Notes: generated from the letters alone by a model not told the origin. A stretch of DNA of 64,000 nt from a bacterium 336/3 (GCA_001281695.1 LJIE01000001.1:2937521-3001520), one strand, 5' to 3'; counted from the stretch's first letter, positions 7,954 through 17,437 are shown. Made by a program: numbers and translations.

Positions 7954-8740
7954 TTCCTAATTCTTTTAATTCTTCTACACCCAATTTTCCTAGAAGTCTG
8001 TTCCAATACAATAACACTTTGGGGTTGTTTTCGTTAGTGGCACTTAAGGGCGAAAATGGGAGCAGATAAAACATTTCTACTTCTTCTAGTTCAAGCCCTA
8101 TGAATTTTTTTGCATCAGCTTCTGCCCATTGTTCTGCTTCTGCATTGCTAAATGGCGGTCGGGTGTGGAAATCCCTTCTATCAGAACCTGCCATACTTTC
8201 GACCATATCACTAAATAAATACGTTTTAAACACTGTATTCTCTTTCTTTTTGCCATTTTTCTTATCTATAATATGCAAAGCAGCCCAAATATCGGTGTAT
8301 TTGCGTGTATCTGTTGTATTTTGGTCTAAAAGAGCCTCCAAACACTTGTTAAACATCTTGTTACGTTCTTTTTTCAAAGAGATTTGATACGCATTTTTGA
8401 TAGCCTTGATGTCAGTGGGATTCAAGCTTGTAGTATCTTTCATTTCAGATTTACAAGTTTGTGCAAATACTTTCGCCTGTGAGGTGTTTTCGTGGATAAA
8501 ATACACTTCTATTTTATCATCTTTCCGACGAATATTTTCGTTGATGATTTGTTCAAGAGCTTTTTCGTACTTTTGTCTTGTGAAAGTATCTTTTGGACTT
8601 ACACTCACGGTTTTGTCTAAGAATATGAGAGAATATGTATTAGACTGAGGTTTTGTAGTCACTGCCGATTTTTTATCTTCTCCTCCTTGGCATCCTACAA
8701 ATGCTATCAAAACAAACAAATATAAAATTCTTTGTAACAT
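7946..8740 (-). CDS. vWA-like lipoprotein
   Basis: 264 residues from the ATG at 8740, chosen because it starts a clean lipoprotein signal MLQRILYLFVLIAFVGC (Cys17); a GTG at 8764 that overlaps the upstream stop codon by one base is the alternative. The mature part looks like a von Willebrand A fold: strand SLIFLDKTVSV carries a D42-x-T-x-S46 metal-site variant, a helix follows, then strand KIEVYFIHENTS, and later TYLFSDMVES with Asp178 in the usual position. Function unknown. It sits between a coiled-coil membrane protein gene and kptA, overlapping the latter by 8 nt. Confidence 0.72.
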   Translation of the reverse strand: MLQRILYLFVLIAFVGCQGGEDKKSAVTTKPQSNTYSLIFLDKTVSVSPKDTFTRQKYEKALEQIINENIRRKDDKIEVYFIHENTSQAKVFAQTCKSEMKDTTSLNPTDIKAIKNAYQISLKKERNKMFNKCLEALLDQNTTDTRKYTDIWAALHIIDKKNGKKKENTVFKTYLFSDMVESMAGSDRRDFHTRPPFSNAEAEQWAEADAKKFIGLELEEVEMFYLLPFSPLSATNENNPKVLLYWNRLLGKLGVEELKELGND

Positions 8741-8763
8741 GGATATTTTAGGATGTTTAAGCA

Positions 8764-10443
8764 CTATTTTTTCTTGATTTTATTTTTTACTTTACTACTG
8801 ATGGTACTTGTTTTTGAAACAGAAGACTCTTCTGAGTTTTCTACTATTTCATTTTCTTCTGTACTTGTATTTTCTAGGTTTTCAGATTCTTCTGTTATTG
8901 AAGTATTGTCAAGAACTTCATTTTCTACAAATGCTCCATTATTTTCATTAGATTCTGTTTGTTTTTCTTTTCTTAATACTTTTTTTACTTTTTTCTCTTG
9001 TTCAAAAGCTTTTTCTTCTTCTTTGGCTATTCGTTCTTTTTCAGCAAGGGCTTGGGCTTCCTCTAATGCTTTTATTTCTTCTATTTTTTTGATTTCTTCT
9101 TTTTCAAGAGCAAGCTTACCTTTCTCATGTCCCATAGAAACCTCATAAATTTTCACTTCTACATCTATTTTATGCAATTGTTTTTTACAATTTAAGATAG
9201 ATTTTTGTAAAGCATCTTTTCTCTCTAAAAAAATATCATAGTCGCCAAGACTATCTAATTTATTCTTTTGGGCTTCTTCTACAGCCATTTGCAAACTAAC
9301 TTCTTTTTCAATAATTTCAATAATATCTAATTGCTTTTGACGAATTTTGTGCATTTTTTTGAGTTTCATCGGTATCTGAAACCAAATACGAATGTATGCT
9401 ACCAAAATAGGAAAAGCTATGCCCAAGCAAATTGCACCCGCCACCGCAAACATAACACCTGAAAGTACAAAAGCAAGCATACCTGAACTACTATTGACAA
9501 GGCTTTGGCTCAAATCTTCCGATTTTTTGGTAAGAGCTTCTACCATTTTTAGTGTTTGAATATTTTCTTCTTCTTGCAGAGAAACAATATTATTATTGAT
9601 ATTTGATTTGAGTTGGTCTGTTCGATAAGCTTCATAACGGAAATATCCTAAAATACAAAGTGTAACAATTGTGAACACTACTACCAATATTTTAAATACC
9701 AAGTAAATACGTTTCGATTTCAGTGTATTGTCTTGTGTATAGGGATATTCAATTAGTCTATCGTAAGCAGGTTTTAGAAGTACAGAAACCATCGCCAAAC
9801 CTACTGCAAAGCTCCATGCTTCTATATTATTCTTGATATTTAAAGCATATGCTACAATTTCATGTGAAATAACCAAATCGCCTATAATAAATACAAATGC
9901 TGCTATTAAAAATAAGATACCTCCCAAAAAAGAATTATTATTTCTCAGGCTTGCTATTTCTTTTTTAGATGATTCTATTTGATTATTAGTTTCCTGAAGG
10001 TCTGCATCTCTACGTTGTTTTAAATTAATTTGGTTATCAAGTGTATGATGAATGTTGGTCAGTTCTGTAAAGAGTGCATTATAATGCTTTCTATTTTCAG
10101 TTATTTTATATTCCACCTCTTGGATTTCTTCTTGATAGTGTGTTAAATCATCCACCAAAGCATTGAATCTAGATTTTTCAATCAAATAACTTTCATAGTT
10201 TCCTTTAGAAAGTCCAAAGTAACCATTCCAAAAACCAGATTGATAGTTTTCATTCTTTTCAATAGCTTCTTCAAACAAGTCTATAATGACAGGTTGTTTC
10301 AATACCTCTGCTTCTATTACAACAGGGGCACTTTCCTGAGAAATTTCAGGTTGTGTTTCTTTTGTTTCAGAAGTTTGAGAAATATTTTCTTCATTTAATC
10401 CCTCCTCTGCTTTCTCGTTGTAAACTTTGATAGCTTCTTCCAT
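8764..10443 (-). CDS. Large membrane protein with flanking coiled coils, function unknown
   Basis: 559 residues. Order: acidic disordered head (1-50), coiled coil (~85-168), membrane segments at about 172-192, 209-224, 246-268 and 322-352, a periplasmic or cytosolic helical loop between the third and fourth (~270-318), then a long charged coiled coil (~360-480) and an acidic Ser/Thr-rich tail ending in KNKIKKK. No enzyme motif is visible. Such proteins often act as scaffolds or mechanical sensors. It is the first gene after marC (6 nt gap) and precedes the vWA-like lipoprotein, so the three likely share a transcript. Confidence 0.7.
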   Translation of the reverse strand: MEEAIKVYNEKAEEGLNEENISQTSETKETQPEISQESAPVVIEAEVLKQPVIIDLFEEAIEKNENYQSGFWNGYFGLSKGNYESYLIEKSRFNALVDDLTHYQEEIQEVEYKITENRKHYNALFTELTNIHHTLDNQINLKQRRDADLQETNNQIESSKKEIASLRNNNSFLGGILFLIAAFVFIIGDLVISHEIVAYALNIKNNIEAWSFAVGLAMVSVLLKPAYDRLIEYPYTQDNTLKSKRIYLVFKILVVVFTIVTLCILGYFRYEAYRTDQLKSNINNNIVSLQEEENIQTLKMVEALTKKSEDLSQSLVNSSSGMLAFVLSGVMFAVAGAICLGIAFPILVAYIRIWFQIPMKLKKMHKIRQKQLDIIEIIEKEVSLQMAVEEAQKNKLDSLGDYDIFLERKDALQKSILNCKKQLHKIDVEVKIYEVSMGHEKGKLALEKEEIKKIEEIKALEEAQALAEKERIAKEEEKAFEQEKKVKKVLRKEKQTESNENNGAFVENEVLDNTSITEESENLENTSTEENEIVENSEESSVSKTSTISSKVKNKIKKK

Positions 10444-10449
10444 ATACTT

Positions 10450-11082
10450 TTACTTTATAATATCTTGTATAATTGGTTTAAGTCCACTGAAAAAGAATTC
10501 AACAGCAATGACCATTACGATAAGTCCCATAAGCCTCATCATTACATTGTTACCTGTTTCTCCCAATATCTTAATAATTTTGGATGAACTATACAAAATT
10601 ATATAAGTCAATAACATAACTATAAATATAGCAGATATCAGAACTACTTTTTGCTCAATACTTATAGCCTTTTCCATGAGTACAATGGCATTGGTTATAG
10701 CTCCTGGTCCACATATCATAGGTATAGCTAGTGGTGTAATCGAAATATCATTTACATAACTTTTAACTTCCGAATCACTAATCTTGGTTTTAGCTAATCG
10801 GGCTTGTAGCATATCCATTCCCATCAAAAAAAAGATAATTCCCCCCACTACTCGGAAGCTATTCACTGAAATACCAAAAAAATGAAATAACAATTCCCCT
10901 GAAAATGCAAATAAAATAATAGTTGCAAATGCCACAATAGAAGCTTTTCGAGCTGTTTTGGCTCTGGCCCTTTCATCTAATGAAGCCGTCATGGTCATAT
11001 ATACGGGCATTGTTCCTAAAGGGTTTATCAGTGTAAAAAATGATGTAAAACACAACAATCCAAATGATATAAGTTCGTGCAT
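10450..11082 (-). CDS. MarC family integral membrane protein
   Basis: 210 residues, the usual MarC/UPF0056 length, with six predicted membrane helices. Family marks are F-F-T-L-I-N-P-L-G-T-M-P-V-Y near residue 20, the central GGIIFFLMGMDML, and ITPLAIPMICGPGAITN near residue 115, corresponding to the duplicated N-P-x-G / P-x-x-x-G-P-G motifs. The family's substrate is not established and the original multidrug-resistance link was not upheld. It is the promoter-proximal gene of a minus-strand run that includes the coiled-coil membrane protein. Confidence 0.9.
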   Translation of the reverse strand: MHELISFGLLCFTSFFTLINPLGTMPVYMTMTASLDERARAKTARKASIVAFATIILFAFSGELLFHFFGISVNSFRVVGGIIFFLMGMDMLQARLAKTKISDSEVKSYVNDISITPLAIPMICGPGAITNAIVLMEKAISIEQKVVLISAIFIVMLLTYIILYSSSKIIKILGETGNNVMMRLMGLIVMVIAVEFFFSGLKPIIQDIIK

Positions 11083-11279
11083 AAGTATAACTCAAAAATT
11101 GAATAGTTGTAAAATTAAAGATTTTCATAATATAATCCCAAAGAAGCATCGAAAAATTGCTTATCTTTCATAAACAGTTATGAGGCTTGTTTATCAAGGT
11201 ATTATATTTTTTAGTTGTTCTACAATCAATATTTTTTAAGAAAAAATGCTTCAACATTTCTTTTTTTACAAAGTTTTTC

Positions 11280-11287
11280 TATTTTTG
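11280..11287 (+). promoter_or_regulatory. -7 promoter box TATTTTTG for the gene at 11332
   Basis: Exact TAnnTTTG match 44 nt before the chosen ATG. It lies inside the longer open frame and so favours the internal start. No clear -33 box. The remaining ~200 nt back to marC are AT-rich and show no other feature. Confidence 0.4.
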
Positions 11288-11331
11288 AATGTATTGAACC
11301 TGTGCTTTATAGAATTAATCAAACCATTACT

Positions 11332-11877
11332 ATGACTCCTGAAGAAGAAATTGAAATGTTAAAGGGTAAACAAGAATCGAAGGAAATGTCTTTTCCTATG
11401 CTATTCTTAGAAGGGCTTTTGTATAGCCTTCTTTCCTTTGGTTTGGTAATCGGAACATATACGATTATAGAAAAATATTTACCTTACAAATTGCTTACTC
11501 AATTAAATACATATGCTCTTTTTGTAATTAATGGAGTTATTGTAATTATTTTTGCTTCACTAATTTTTGCTTTGAGTAAAATAGGCAGTGGTTTGTTGGT
11601 ATGGCGTGTATTTATTCGAACACTCATTACAGGTTTAGTTTGTGGCAGTATCGTTTCTATAGCTTTTTTATCTTTGTTTAGATTTATGATTAGCATATCG
11701 GATGTAGCAAACGGTATTCATAAAATATCAAACTGGAACTCAGGAACTTTTCATTTCAAAGAAACTATCATTGCTTTTGCAACTGTTTTCTTAATGGCAT
11801 ATCCTATTCTTTTCATGTCTATCAAATACACCTTACACAAAATATTTTGGAGTACAGAAGATGAACTATTAGCCTAA
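11332..11877 (+). CDS. Four-helix membrane protein, function unknown
   Basis: 181 residues from ATG 11332 (MTPEEEIEMLKGKQ); the open frame extends 39 codons upstream, but a -7 promoter box lies there. About four membrane helices at residues ~25-45, 60-82, 90-115 and 148-168, with an acidic cytosolic head. It resembles small Bacteroidota DUF4199-type membrane proteins in layout, but I cannot assign it. The 3' end overlaps nuoN by 9 nt in convergent orientation. Confidence 0.6.
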   Translation: MTPEEEIEMLKGKQESKEMSFPMLFLEGLLYSLLSFGLVIGTYTIIEKYLPYKLLTQLNTYALFVINGVIVIIFASLIFALSKIGSGLLVWRVFIRTLITGLVCGSIVSIAFLSLFRFMISISDVANGIHKISNWNSGTFHFKETIIAFATVFLMAYPILFMSIKYTLHKIFWSTEDELLA

Positions 11878-13269
11878 AATAATACTTGGTTTTATAAAGA
11901 GTGTAATTAATAAAAAGGAGATTACGATACAAATCCACATCAAATACTTGGGAATTGGTGAAACTTGTTTTTCTTCTTTCTTTAAGAAAGCATAATAAGG
12001 TATCTTGAGGTAATAAAATAAGCCTACTATTGTATTTATCAAACCTACTACCAACCACCACAGACTTATATCGGAAGTTTTCAGATTATAACTTTCCCAT
12101 AATACAGAGAAAATCAAGATTTTAGCCATAAAACCTGCTGTTGGGGGCAATCCTGCTAAAGTGATTAAACCTATCATGATTGTACCCATTCCCCAAATAT
12201 CTTGTTGCCCTATCCCCTTAAAATCAGTCATTTCTGTGATTTGATATTGTTTTTCGTAATGCTCTATCAAAGCAAACACCAAAAAATTTGCCAGCACATA
12301 TACCACCAAATAAAAGAAAAGTGATTCTAAAGCAACATTACCCATAACAGATCCAATCAGCATATAACCAATTTGTGCTATAGAAGAATAAGCCAACATT
12401 CTTTTGATATTTTTTTGCCAAAAAGCCACCAAATTACCCCAAATGATACTGATCATGGCTACTACTCCTACAATGGTTTCTATATCATTTATCAAAGTTC
12501 CATAAGCTTGTATTATTTTATAAAGAGCTATGAGACCCGCTATTTTAGGAGCTACAGATAAAAATGCCACCACAGGAACTGGTGCAACCTGATAAGCATC
12601 TGGAGTCCAGATATGCCAAGGAACAGCCGAAATCTTCATGAGTAAACCTGCAATTGCCATAAAAAATGCAACATACAACAATACATCATTCTTAAAATGA
12701 AGTGTTAATAAAGATTCTAATAAAAATGTTCCTACAAAACCATACAACCATGACACCCCATACACCATAATCGCAGATGAGAACACCCCAAATAAAAGAT
12801 ATTTGATAGCTCCTTCATAACTCTCTTTTTTCCAAGAAAGTATCACTAAAATATAAGAAGCAATGGCTGCAAGCTCTAAAGCGACAAACAATGTTATCCA
12901 ATCTGTTGCAGAAATCATCATAAGTAATCCTAAACTACTTGAAAGCATCAGAAAAAGCCATTCAGGATGTTCTGATGTTTTTTCCAAAAATGAAGGTTTA
13001 GGGAAAACAATAGGAATACATAAAGCACTTATTAAAATAAGCCTTTTAAAATTCAGAAAAACCACATTTTCTTGGGGCAAATAAAAACTTACTATAATAC
13101 TTGTAACAAGTATTACACCATAAGTGATTGTACTAAACAGTGTATTTTTTTTTTTGAGAATTGCTAAAATTAGCAGAATAACCAAGCCCAAAACAAGAAT
13201 AAGCTCAGGCAATAAATAGCTTGTTTGTTTAAAAATCTTCTCTAAAAAAGATTGTATTTGTGTGTGCAA
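11869..13269 (-). CDS. nuoN: NADH-quinone oxidoreductase subunit N
   Basis: 466 residues with about 14 membrane helices. NuoN is one of the three antiporter-like proton-pumping subunits of respiratory complex I in the cytoplasmic membrane. The family signature is clear: LFVALELAAIASYILV near residue 130 and SAVPWHIWTPDAYQVAPVPV near residue 215, with the conserved Lys/Glu/Trp positions, and a second broken-helix Lys region (KNIKRMLAYSSIAQIGYML). It is not next to any other nuo gene; nuoL is 17 kb away and also alone. The upstream minus-strand gene is a small peptidase-like domain protein 37 nt away. Confidence 0.95.
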   Translation of the reverse strand: MHTQIQSFLEKIFKQTSYLLPELILVLGLVILLILAILKKKNTLFSTITYGVILVTSIIVSFYLPQENVVFLNFKRLILISALCIPIVFPKPSFLEKTSEHPEWLFLMLSSSLGLLMMISATDWITLFVALELAAIASYILVILSWKKESYEGAIKYLLFGVFSSAIMVYGVSWLYGFVGTFLLESLLTLHFKNDVLLYVAFFMAIAGLLMKISAVPWHIWTPDAYQVAPVPVVAFLSVAPKIAGLIALYKIIQAYGTLINDIETIVGVVAMISIIWGNLVAFWQKNIKRMLAYSSIAQIGYMLIGSVMGNVALESLFFYLVVYVLANFLVFALIEHYEKQYQITEMTDFKGIGQQDIWGMGTIMIGLITLAGLPPTAGFMAKILIFSVLWESYNLKTSDISLWWLVVGLINTIVGLFYYLKIPYYAFLKKEEKQVSPIPKYLMWICIVISFLLITLFIKPSIILG

Positions 13270-13306
13270 AACTGAAAATTAACTGTTTAATAATATTACT
13301 ATTTTT

Positions 13307-13600
13307 CTACAAAATTTCTATGACTTTGCCATAAACTTGTTTTGTCCAACCATTGATGCCACCTCTGTTGTTACCAATTAGGCAACCTTTGTTTTGGTCT
13401 ATGGCTTTTACAAGGTGTGTGTAGTAATTTCCTTTAACTTTACAATACACAATATCACCTATTTCTACTTCTTCAAGCATAATGGGAGCAAGTACATGTT
13501 CTTGTCCTGATTTGATTAGAGGAACCATCGAATTACCTTTCTCACTTGTAATAATTGTTTCTCCTGCCTGCAATTTTTCCAATTTATAATTTCTTCTCAT
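13307..13600 (-). CDS. Small S24/S26 peptidase-like domain protein
   Basis: 97 residues from ATG 13600; a GTG at 13624 is an alternative. The sequence resembles the beta-rich fold of LexA/phage repressor C-terminal domains and signal peptidases: G-N-S-M-V-P-L-I-K-S-G has the catalytic-Ser box (S-M-x-P), followed by VEIGDIVYCKV and a histidine-bearing strand YYTHLVKAI. The Lys general base expected in S24/S26 is not obvious (the position reads around H), so activity is doubtful. No HTH domain is present. Function unknown; possibly phage-repressor-like in origin. Confidence 0.65.
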   Translation of the reverse strand: MRRNYKLEKLQAGETIITSEKGNSMVPLIKSGQEHVLAPIMLEEVEIGDIVYCKVKGNYYTHLVKAIDQNKGCLIGNNRGGINGWTKQVYGKVIEIL

Positions 13601-13662
13601 ACAATTATTAACTGCTACAATCACCCTCCTCTTTTATTTTGTAGCAAGTTTATTTTTTTAAT

Positions 13663-14025
13663 TTATTTTCTCATAGAACCGAGTAAAAGCCCTCCTCCAC
13701 CTCCTACCAATCCAAAAATAGTAAGTAAGCTAAAAGCATCCATGTGTGCCAATGACACATGCAAATTCATGATAACTCCTACAATCAACATTACCACTGA
13801 ACCACCCATAATGAGCCAGCCTATTGGGTTTTTAGAATTAAAAAACAACATTCCTACTCCTATAATAAAACCCAAAAATAATACTCCAGCAGGAACACCT
13901 ACAGAACCATATCCAAAACGATAACCCATTGAAAAACTATTACTTATATGAATAGACTTCAAAAGCACGTACAAGCCCACCATCAACATGATTAAGCCTA
14001 TCAAAAATTTAGATGTAGAAGACAT
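13663..14025 (-). CDS. Small membrane protein, four helices
   Basis: 120 residues with four predicted membrane helices at about 7-24, 42-61, 66-87 and 98-116, glycine-rich towards the end (GLVGGGGGLLLGSMRK). No recognised family and no catalytic motif. It lies between two other minus-strand genes of unknown role with 32-38 nt gaps. Confidence 0.65.
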   Translation of the reverse strand: MSSTSKFLIGLIMLMVGLYVLLKSIHISNSFSMGYRFGYGSVGVPAGVLFLGFIIGVGMLFFNSKNPIGWLIMGGSVVMLIVGVIMNLHVSLAHMDAFSLLTIFGLVGGGGGLLLGSMRK

Positions 14026-14057
14026 TTTGAAATGAATTAATTGGTAATGACAAAGAT

Positions 14058-14660
14058 TTAAGGTTTCACAGATTTCTTGATTTGTTCTAGTTCTTCTGCA
14101 CTTGCTGAAATCTGCAATTTATCTAATATTTTAAGCATTTGTTCTGTTTCTATTGTATCATCTCCACTATTTGCCAAGAGAATCATATACATAGTTTCTA
14201 CGAAGCTTTTTTGAAGTGGTTTGATAAAAGGATTGTATTTTTTTAGTAATGGCTCTAACTCCCAAAAGCTTTTTAAGGCTTTTAGCCATTGGTCTTGGTA
14301 GGTTGAAAAACTCGAAATAATAAAACGCAATTCGTGTTTGAAGTCCTGAACAAACACTGTATCATTCATAGTGCCATCTGGCTCTGCAATTTTTCTAAAA
14401 ATGGCGTGTGTATCGTCATTGAGCTGTTCGTTATAAAACTGAGCAGCTGTTTTTGCTGCATGTTCTAATACACGCTCTTCAAAAAAATCTATTTGTTGAT
14501 CTAAATTAATACCAATAGCAACGGGTAAGGCTACTAAAAGTTCTAACATTTGCTCTGCGTTAAATAATAAATTACGAGAATTCATGTAAGGTGTAAGCTC
14601 GTAGCGTATTTCTGTTATTTTATTTTGCAAAAACTCAAAATCTTCTTGATTGATTTCCAT
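14058..14660 (-). CDS. Hypothetical helical protein (200 aa)
   Basis: 200 residues, soluble, acidic, almost all alpha-helical by composition (MEINQEDFEFLQNKITEIRYEL and repeated amphipathic stretches). No signal peptide. Not recognised. It is 31 nt downstream of the S41 protease gene on the same strand, so it may be co-transcribed with it. Confidence 0.6.
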   Translation of the reverse strand: MEINQEDFEFLQNKITEIRYELTPYMNSRNLLFNAEQMLELLVALPVAIGINLDQQIDFFEERVLEHAAKTAAQFYNEQLNDDTHAIFRKIAEPDGTMNDTVFVQDFKHELRFIISSFSTYQDQWLKALKSFWELEPLLKKYNPFIKPLQKSFVETMYMILLANSGDDTIETEQMLKILDKLQISASAEELEQIKKSVKP

Positions 14661-14691
14661 AACTAATGATTTGAATGATTTTGCAAAATAA

Positions 14692-16056
14692 TTATTTTTT
14701 TATAAAAATTTTAGGATTCATTAATTTTATTGTTCCATGATGCTCTTTATTGAATACCTCGTTGGCTTCTTTGGTTACAAAAAGCTCTTGTGTATTTTCA
14801 ATATTTCTTTGTAAAACACCTGTAGTTAAGAAGTTTAATGCATCTTTTAAACATGCTTCATTAACATCCCCAAAATTTCTGCTTACATCGTCAATTTGTA
14901 GTTTATCAGGAGTTAAGCCTTCAAAATAGTCTCCAAAATTATTGGCATTGAAACTCTGAAAAGCTACTGGAGCAACTACATAATTGGCATTGGCATTGGT
15001 TCTATCCATAATAATGGGCAATACAGGAAAACCCACTGGCTTACCAGCAGTAGCCGAACCTATTATTTTCACATCCAAATAAGGTTTTAAACTATTGATA
15101 GTCAACTCACTGGCGGATGCTGTCGAAGAAGTAGTAATAAATACCACTCTTGAGAGATTCAGTTTGCCTGAAGAATTATCAAAATATGAAGTCTCATCAA
15201 ATTCACTATAACGACTATTCCAGCGTTCTGTAAACATTACTTTCCCTTTTGCTGAGGCTGGAGCAATTAAATTACACAGATATTTAGCTAAAAAAACATA
15301 TCCTCCTCCGTTATATCGTAAATCCACTACTAGTTCTGTTGCCCCTTGAGAAGCAAAAAAATCAAAGGCTTGAGTCAATTCTGCTTCAGTATCTTTACCT
15401 CCATTTCCTCCTAAAAAGCTATTAAACATTAGATAAGCTACTTTCTTACCATTGTTATCAATTACTCTTTTATCTAAAATAAAATTAGCTGTGTAGGTTT
15501 GGGGAGTTAGTGTAATGGTTACCTCTGAACCATCATTTTTACGAAATAAAATGGTTATGTTTGTGCTATTAAATAAAGCTGTATTTAACTGACTTACAGT
15601 AGTTGTACTATTATCTGGTACAATATCATTTACTTTTAACAAACGCCAACCACGTTGTATTCCTTGTTTACCTGCTGCTGAGTTGGCATACACAAACGAT
15701 ATTCGTAAATCATTTTCGGAAATAAAGCGATATCCACAACCATAATCAACTCTATTGCCAGCTGAAACATTATCCCATTCAGATTTTCTTTGAACAAACG
15801 AGAATCTATCAACATATTTTCCATTAAGAACAGGACTATAAGTCTTCACTACAGAAATAACATCTTCTGCTGTAGAATAATTTTTGGGTTTAAAGTCAAA
15901 TATATCAGGCATTCTATCAGTCCATAGATACAATTCTTTGGAGTAAATATAAACACTATCTCTAAGGTCTACTCCTACCTGATAGTTTTCAGTCTTTTTG
16001 CAAGACCAGAAACTAACAAATGCAATGATTATAAGTGTGATTTTTAAGGGCTTCAT
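14692..16056 (-). CDS. S41 family (C-terminal processing) peptidase, lipoprotein
   Basis: 454 residues. Lipoprotein signal with lipobox W-S-C (Cys19), so envelope-located. Residues ~25-85 are a cap or N-terminal domain, ~115-185 a PDZ-like domain (G-I-Q-R-G-W-R-L-L-K-V-N-D), and ~200-400 the S41 protease domain with DLRYNGGG at 245-252, the nucleophile region S-T-A-S-A-S-E at 311-317 and Lys339 in AGKPVG. Ser314 and Lys339 are 25 residues apart, as are the Ser/Lys pair of E. coli Tsp, so the catalytic dyad looks intact. The typical Bacteroidota motif FEGLTPD follows. Substrate unknown. Confidence 0.92.
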   Translation of the reverse strand: MKPLKITLIIIAFVSFWSCKKTENYQVGVDLRDSVYIYSKELYLWTDRMPDIFDFKPKNYSTAEDVISVVKTYSPVLNGKYVDRFSFVQRKSEWDNVSAGNRVDYGCGYRFISENDLRISFVYANSAAGKQGIQRGWRLLKVNDIVPDNSTTTVSQLNTALFNSTNITILFRKNDGSEVTITLTPQTYTANFILDKRVIDNNGKKVAYLMFNSFLGGNGGKDTEAELTQAFDFFASQGATELVVDLRYNGGGYVFLAKYLCNLIAPASAKGKVMFTERWNSRYSEFDETSYFDNSSGKLNLSRVVFITTSSTASASELTINSLKPYLDVKIIGSATAGKPVGFPVLPIIMDRTNANANYVVAPVAFQSFNANNFGDYFEGLTPDKLQIDDVSRNFGDVNEACLKDALNFLTTGVLQRNIENTQELFVTKEANEVFNKEHHGTIKLMNPKIFIKK

Positions 16057-16145
16057 AGTAAATTAATATTAATAAGTTTGCGTTTTGCTAAGACAAAATA
16101 AAATACAAAATAGTTTAAATGCAAATCTGTTATTTTTAATATAAC

Positions 16146-16183
16146 AAAAAAGTCCTTAGATATATTGCTCTAAAGACTTTTTT
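16146..16183 (-). terminator. Terminator of the STAS-like gene
   Basis: AAAAAAGTCCTTAGA / TCTAAAGACTTTTTT, 15-bp stem with one G-T-type mismatch and an 8-nt loop. It is 12 nt after the stop of the 16195-16608 minus-strand gene and separates it from the S41 protease gene. Confidence 0.75.
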
Positions 16184-16194
16184 AATAAATATTT

Positions 16195-16608
16195 TTAAGA
16201 TTCTGAAAGCCAATCTAAGGCATTTTTTTCTTGTTGAAATACTTGAAAATAACGATAAATAAATCGATACTTTTTTTGAAGTTTAGTTTTGAGATTATCA
16301 ATAGAAATTTTTTGCATCACATCATCAGAAGTAACAAAAGCTACTCTTTGGAGTCCATTTTGTAGAGCCTGTGGTAACCATGTAGAAGCTATCCATTCAT
16401 TAGAACTTGTCCAAGAGCTACTACACTGGATTGTATTGCTAACAAGCTTTTTGATACCACTTGCCTGCATGACTTCCAATGCTTCTTGTAAACCCTGACG
16501 AATTTGTTCTGACGCTACTTTGGTTTTCCAATCTATTTTTAGGTAGCTATTTTGTTCACTATAGAGTGTATAGTTTTCGGTTTCGTAAAATAAACTGCTT
16601 TCCAACAT
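16195..16608 (-). CDS. SpoIIAA/STAS-like domain protein
   Basis: 137 residues matching the pattern of Bacteroidota SpoIIAA-like (STAS-fold) proteins: YTLYSEQNSYLKIDWKTKVAS strand pair, a helix EQIRQGLQEALEVMQ, the strand KKLVSNTI, then W-I-A-S-T-W-L-P near residue 75, RVAFVTSDD, and a final F-Q-Q-E-K-N-A-L-D-W-L motif. Such proteins are usually stand-alone and of unknown function; some respond to stress. A typical phosphorylatable Ser/Thr position is not clear. Single-gene unit with its own terminator. Confidence 0.68.
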   Translation of the reverse strand: MLESSLFYETENYTLYSEQNSYLKIDWKTKVASEQIRQGLQEALEVMQASGIKKLVSNTIQCSSSWTSSNEWIASTWLPQALQNGLQRVAFVTSDDVMQKISIDNLKTKLQKKYRFIYRYFQVFQQEKNALDWLSES

Positions 16609-16699
16609 AGTAAAATTTTTTACAATTTACGCTAATAGTCAAGAAGTTACAAGTGTTGTTTTTACAAATTTCTGTATGATGTAAGTTTTTTATAAAAAT

Positions 16700-17437
16700 T
16701 TATCGAGAACTGGGTTTCGTTGTATCTTCTTGAAACAAGAATTTTCTAATTTTCCAAGCAGGAATGCTGATATAAAACTTCACTATAAGTACTTGGTCTT
16801 TGCTTTCTTTAAGTCCCCACAAAGAAATATTATCAATATAATCGGAAGTTGGTCTTAAAAGAGTTGTGTTTATTCCTAAACCATAACCATTTTTGAGCAA
16901 GTAAGTTATAGCCAAAGATGTTGGAAAAATAGCCGAAACATTGCCATACGTTTCAGATATTGCTCGTGTTTGGAGTTCGTTTTGCAAACGCTCTCCTGTT
17001 TCAGTTTTTGGTAAGAAACGCAAAAAACCGATTCCCTGACTGATATGAGCTATCCAGTGTTTTTTTCTGAGAAAATTATATTGTAAATCAAATTGAAAAG
17101 TAACCAAATTGGTTCTAAAAAACTGATTGGGGGTAGTAGTATTAGAAAATTCGTAGGTATAATTTTCACCTCGTACATTGCCGACACTTAGATTAAAATG
17201 TCCGTTCCAGCGTTTTTTTTTCGCAAATTTAAGCCCTAAATGCACCGAAGAACTCCACAAACCATACGAATTGGACAAGTCGCCCTTGTACGAATTTGCA
17301 CTTACTCCTATTTCCCACAATTTATGTAAACGATAATTATTAAAAGTATCTTTCTGAATAACTACGCTATCTTCTTGAGCCAAACAAACTACATTTGCCA
17401 AAAGAAAAAGAATAATATAGAATAGTTTTTTTATCAT
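16700..17437 (-). CDS. Outer membrane beta-barrel protein
   Basis: 245 residues with a signal peptide (MIKKLFYIILFLLANVVCLAQ). The mature part has alternating aromatic/hydrophobic strands such as WEIGVSANSYKGDLS, VHLGLKFAKKKRW, FQFDLQYNFL, and ends in a strand-like segment before a charged tail, consistent with an 8-10 stranded barrel. It overlaps the comB stop by 4 nt (ATGA), so it is translationally linked to it. Exact role unknown. Confidence 0.72.
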   Translation of the reverse strand: MIKKLFYIILFLLANVVCLAQEDSVVIQKDTFNNYRLHKLWEIGVSANSYKGDLSNSYGLWSSSVHLGLKFAKKKRWNGHFNLSVGNVRGENYTYEFSNTTTPNQFFRTNLVTFQFDLQYNFLRKKHWIAHISQGIGFLRFLPKTETGERLQNELQTRAISETYGNVSAIFPTSLAITYLLKNGYGLGINTTLLRPTSDYIDNISLWGLKESKDQVLIVKFYISIPAWKIRKFLFQEDTTKPSSR

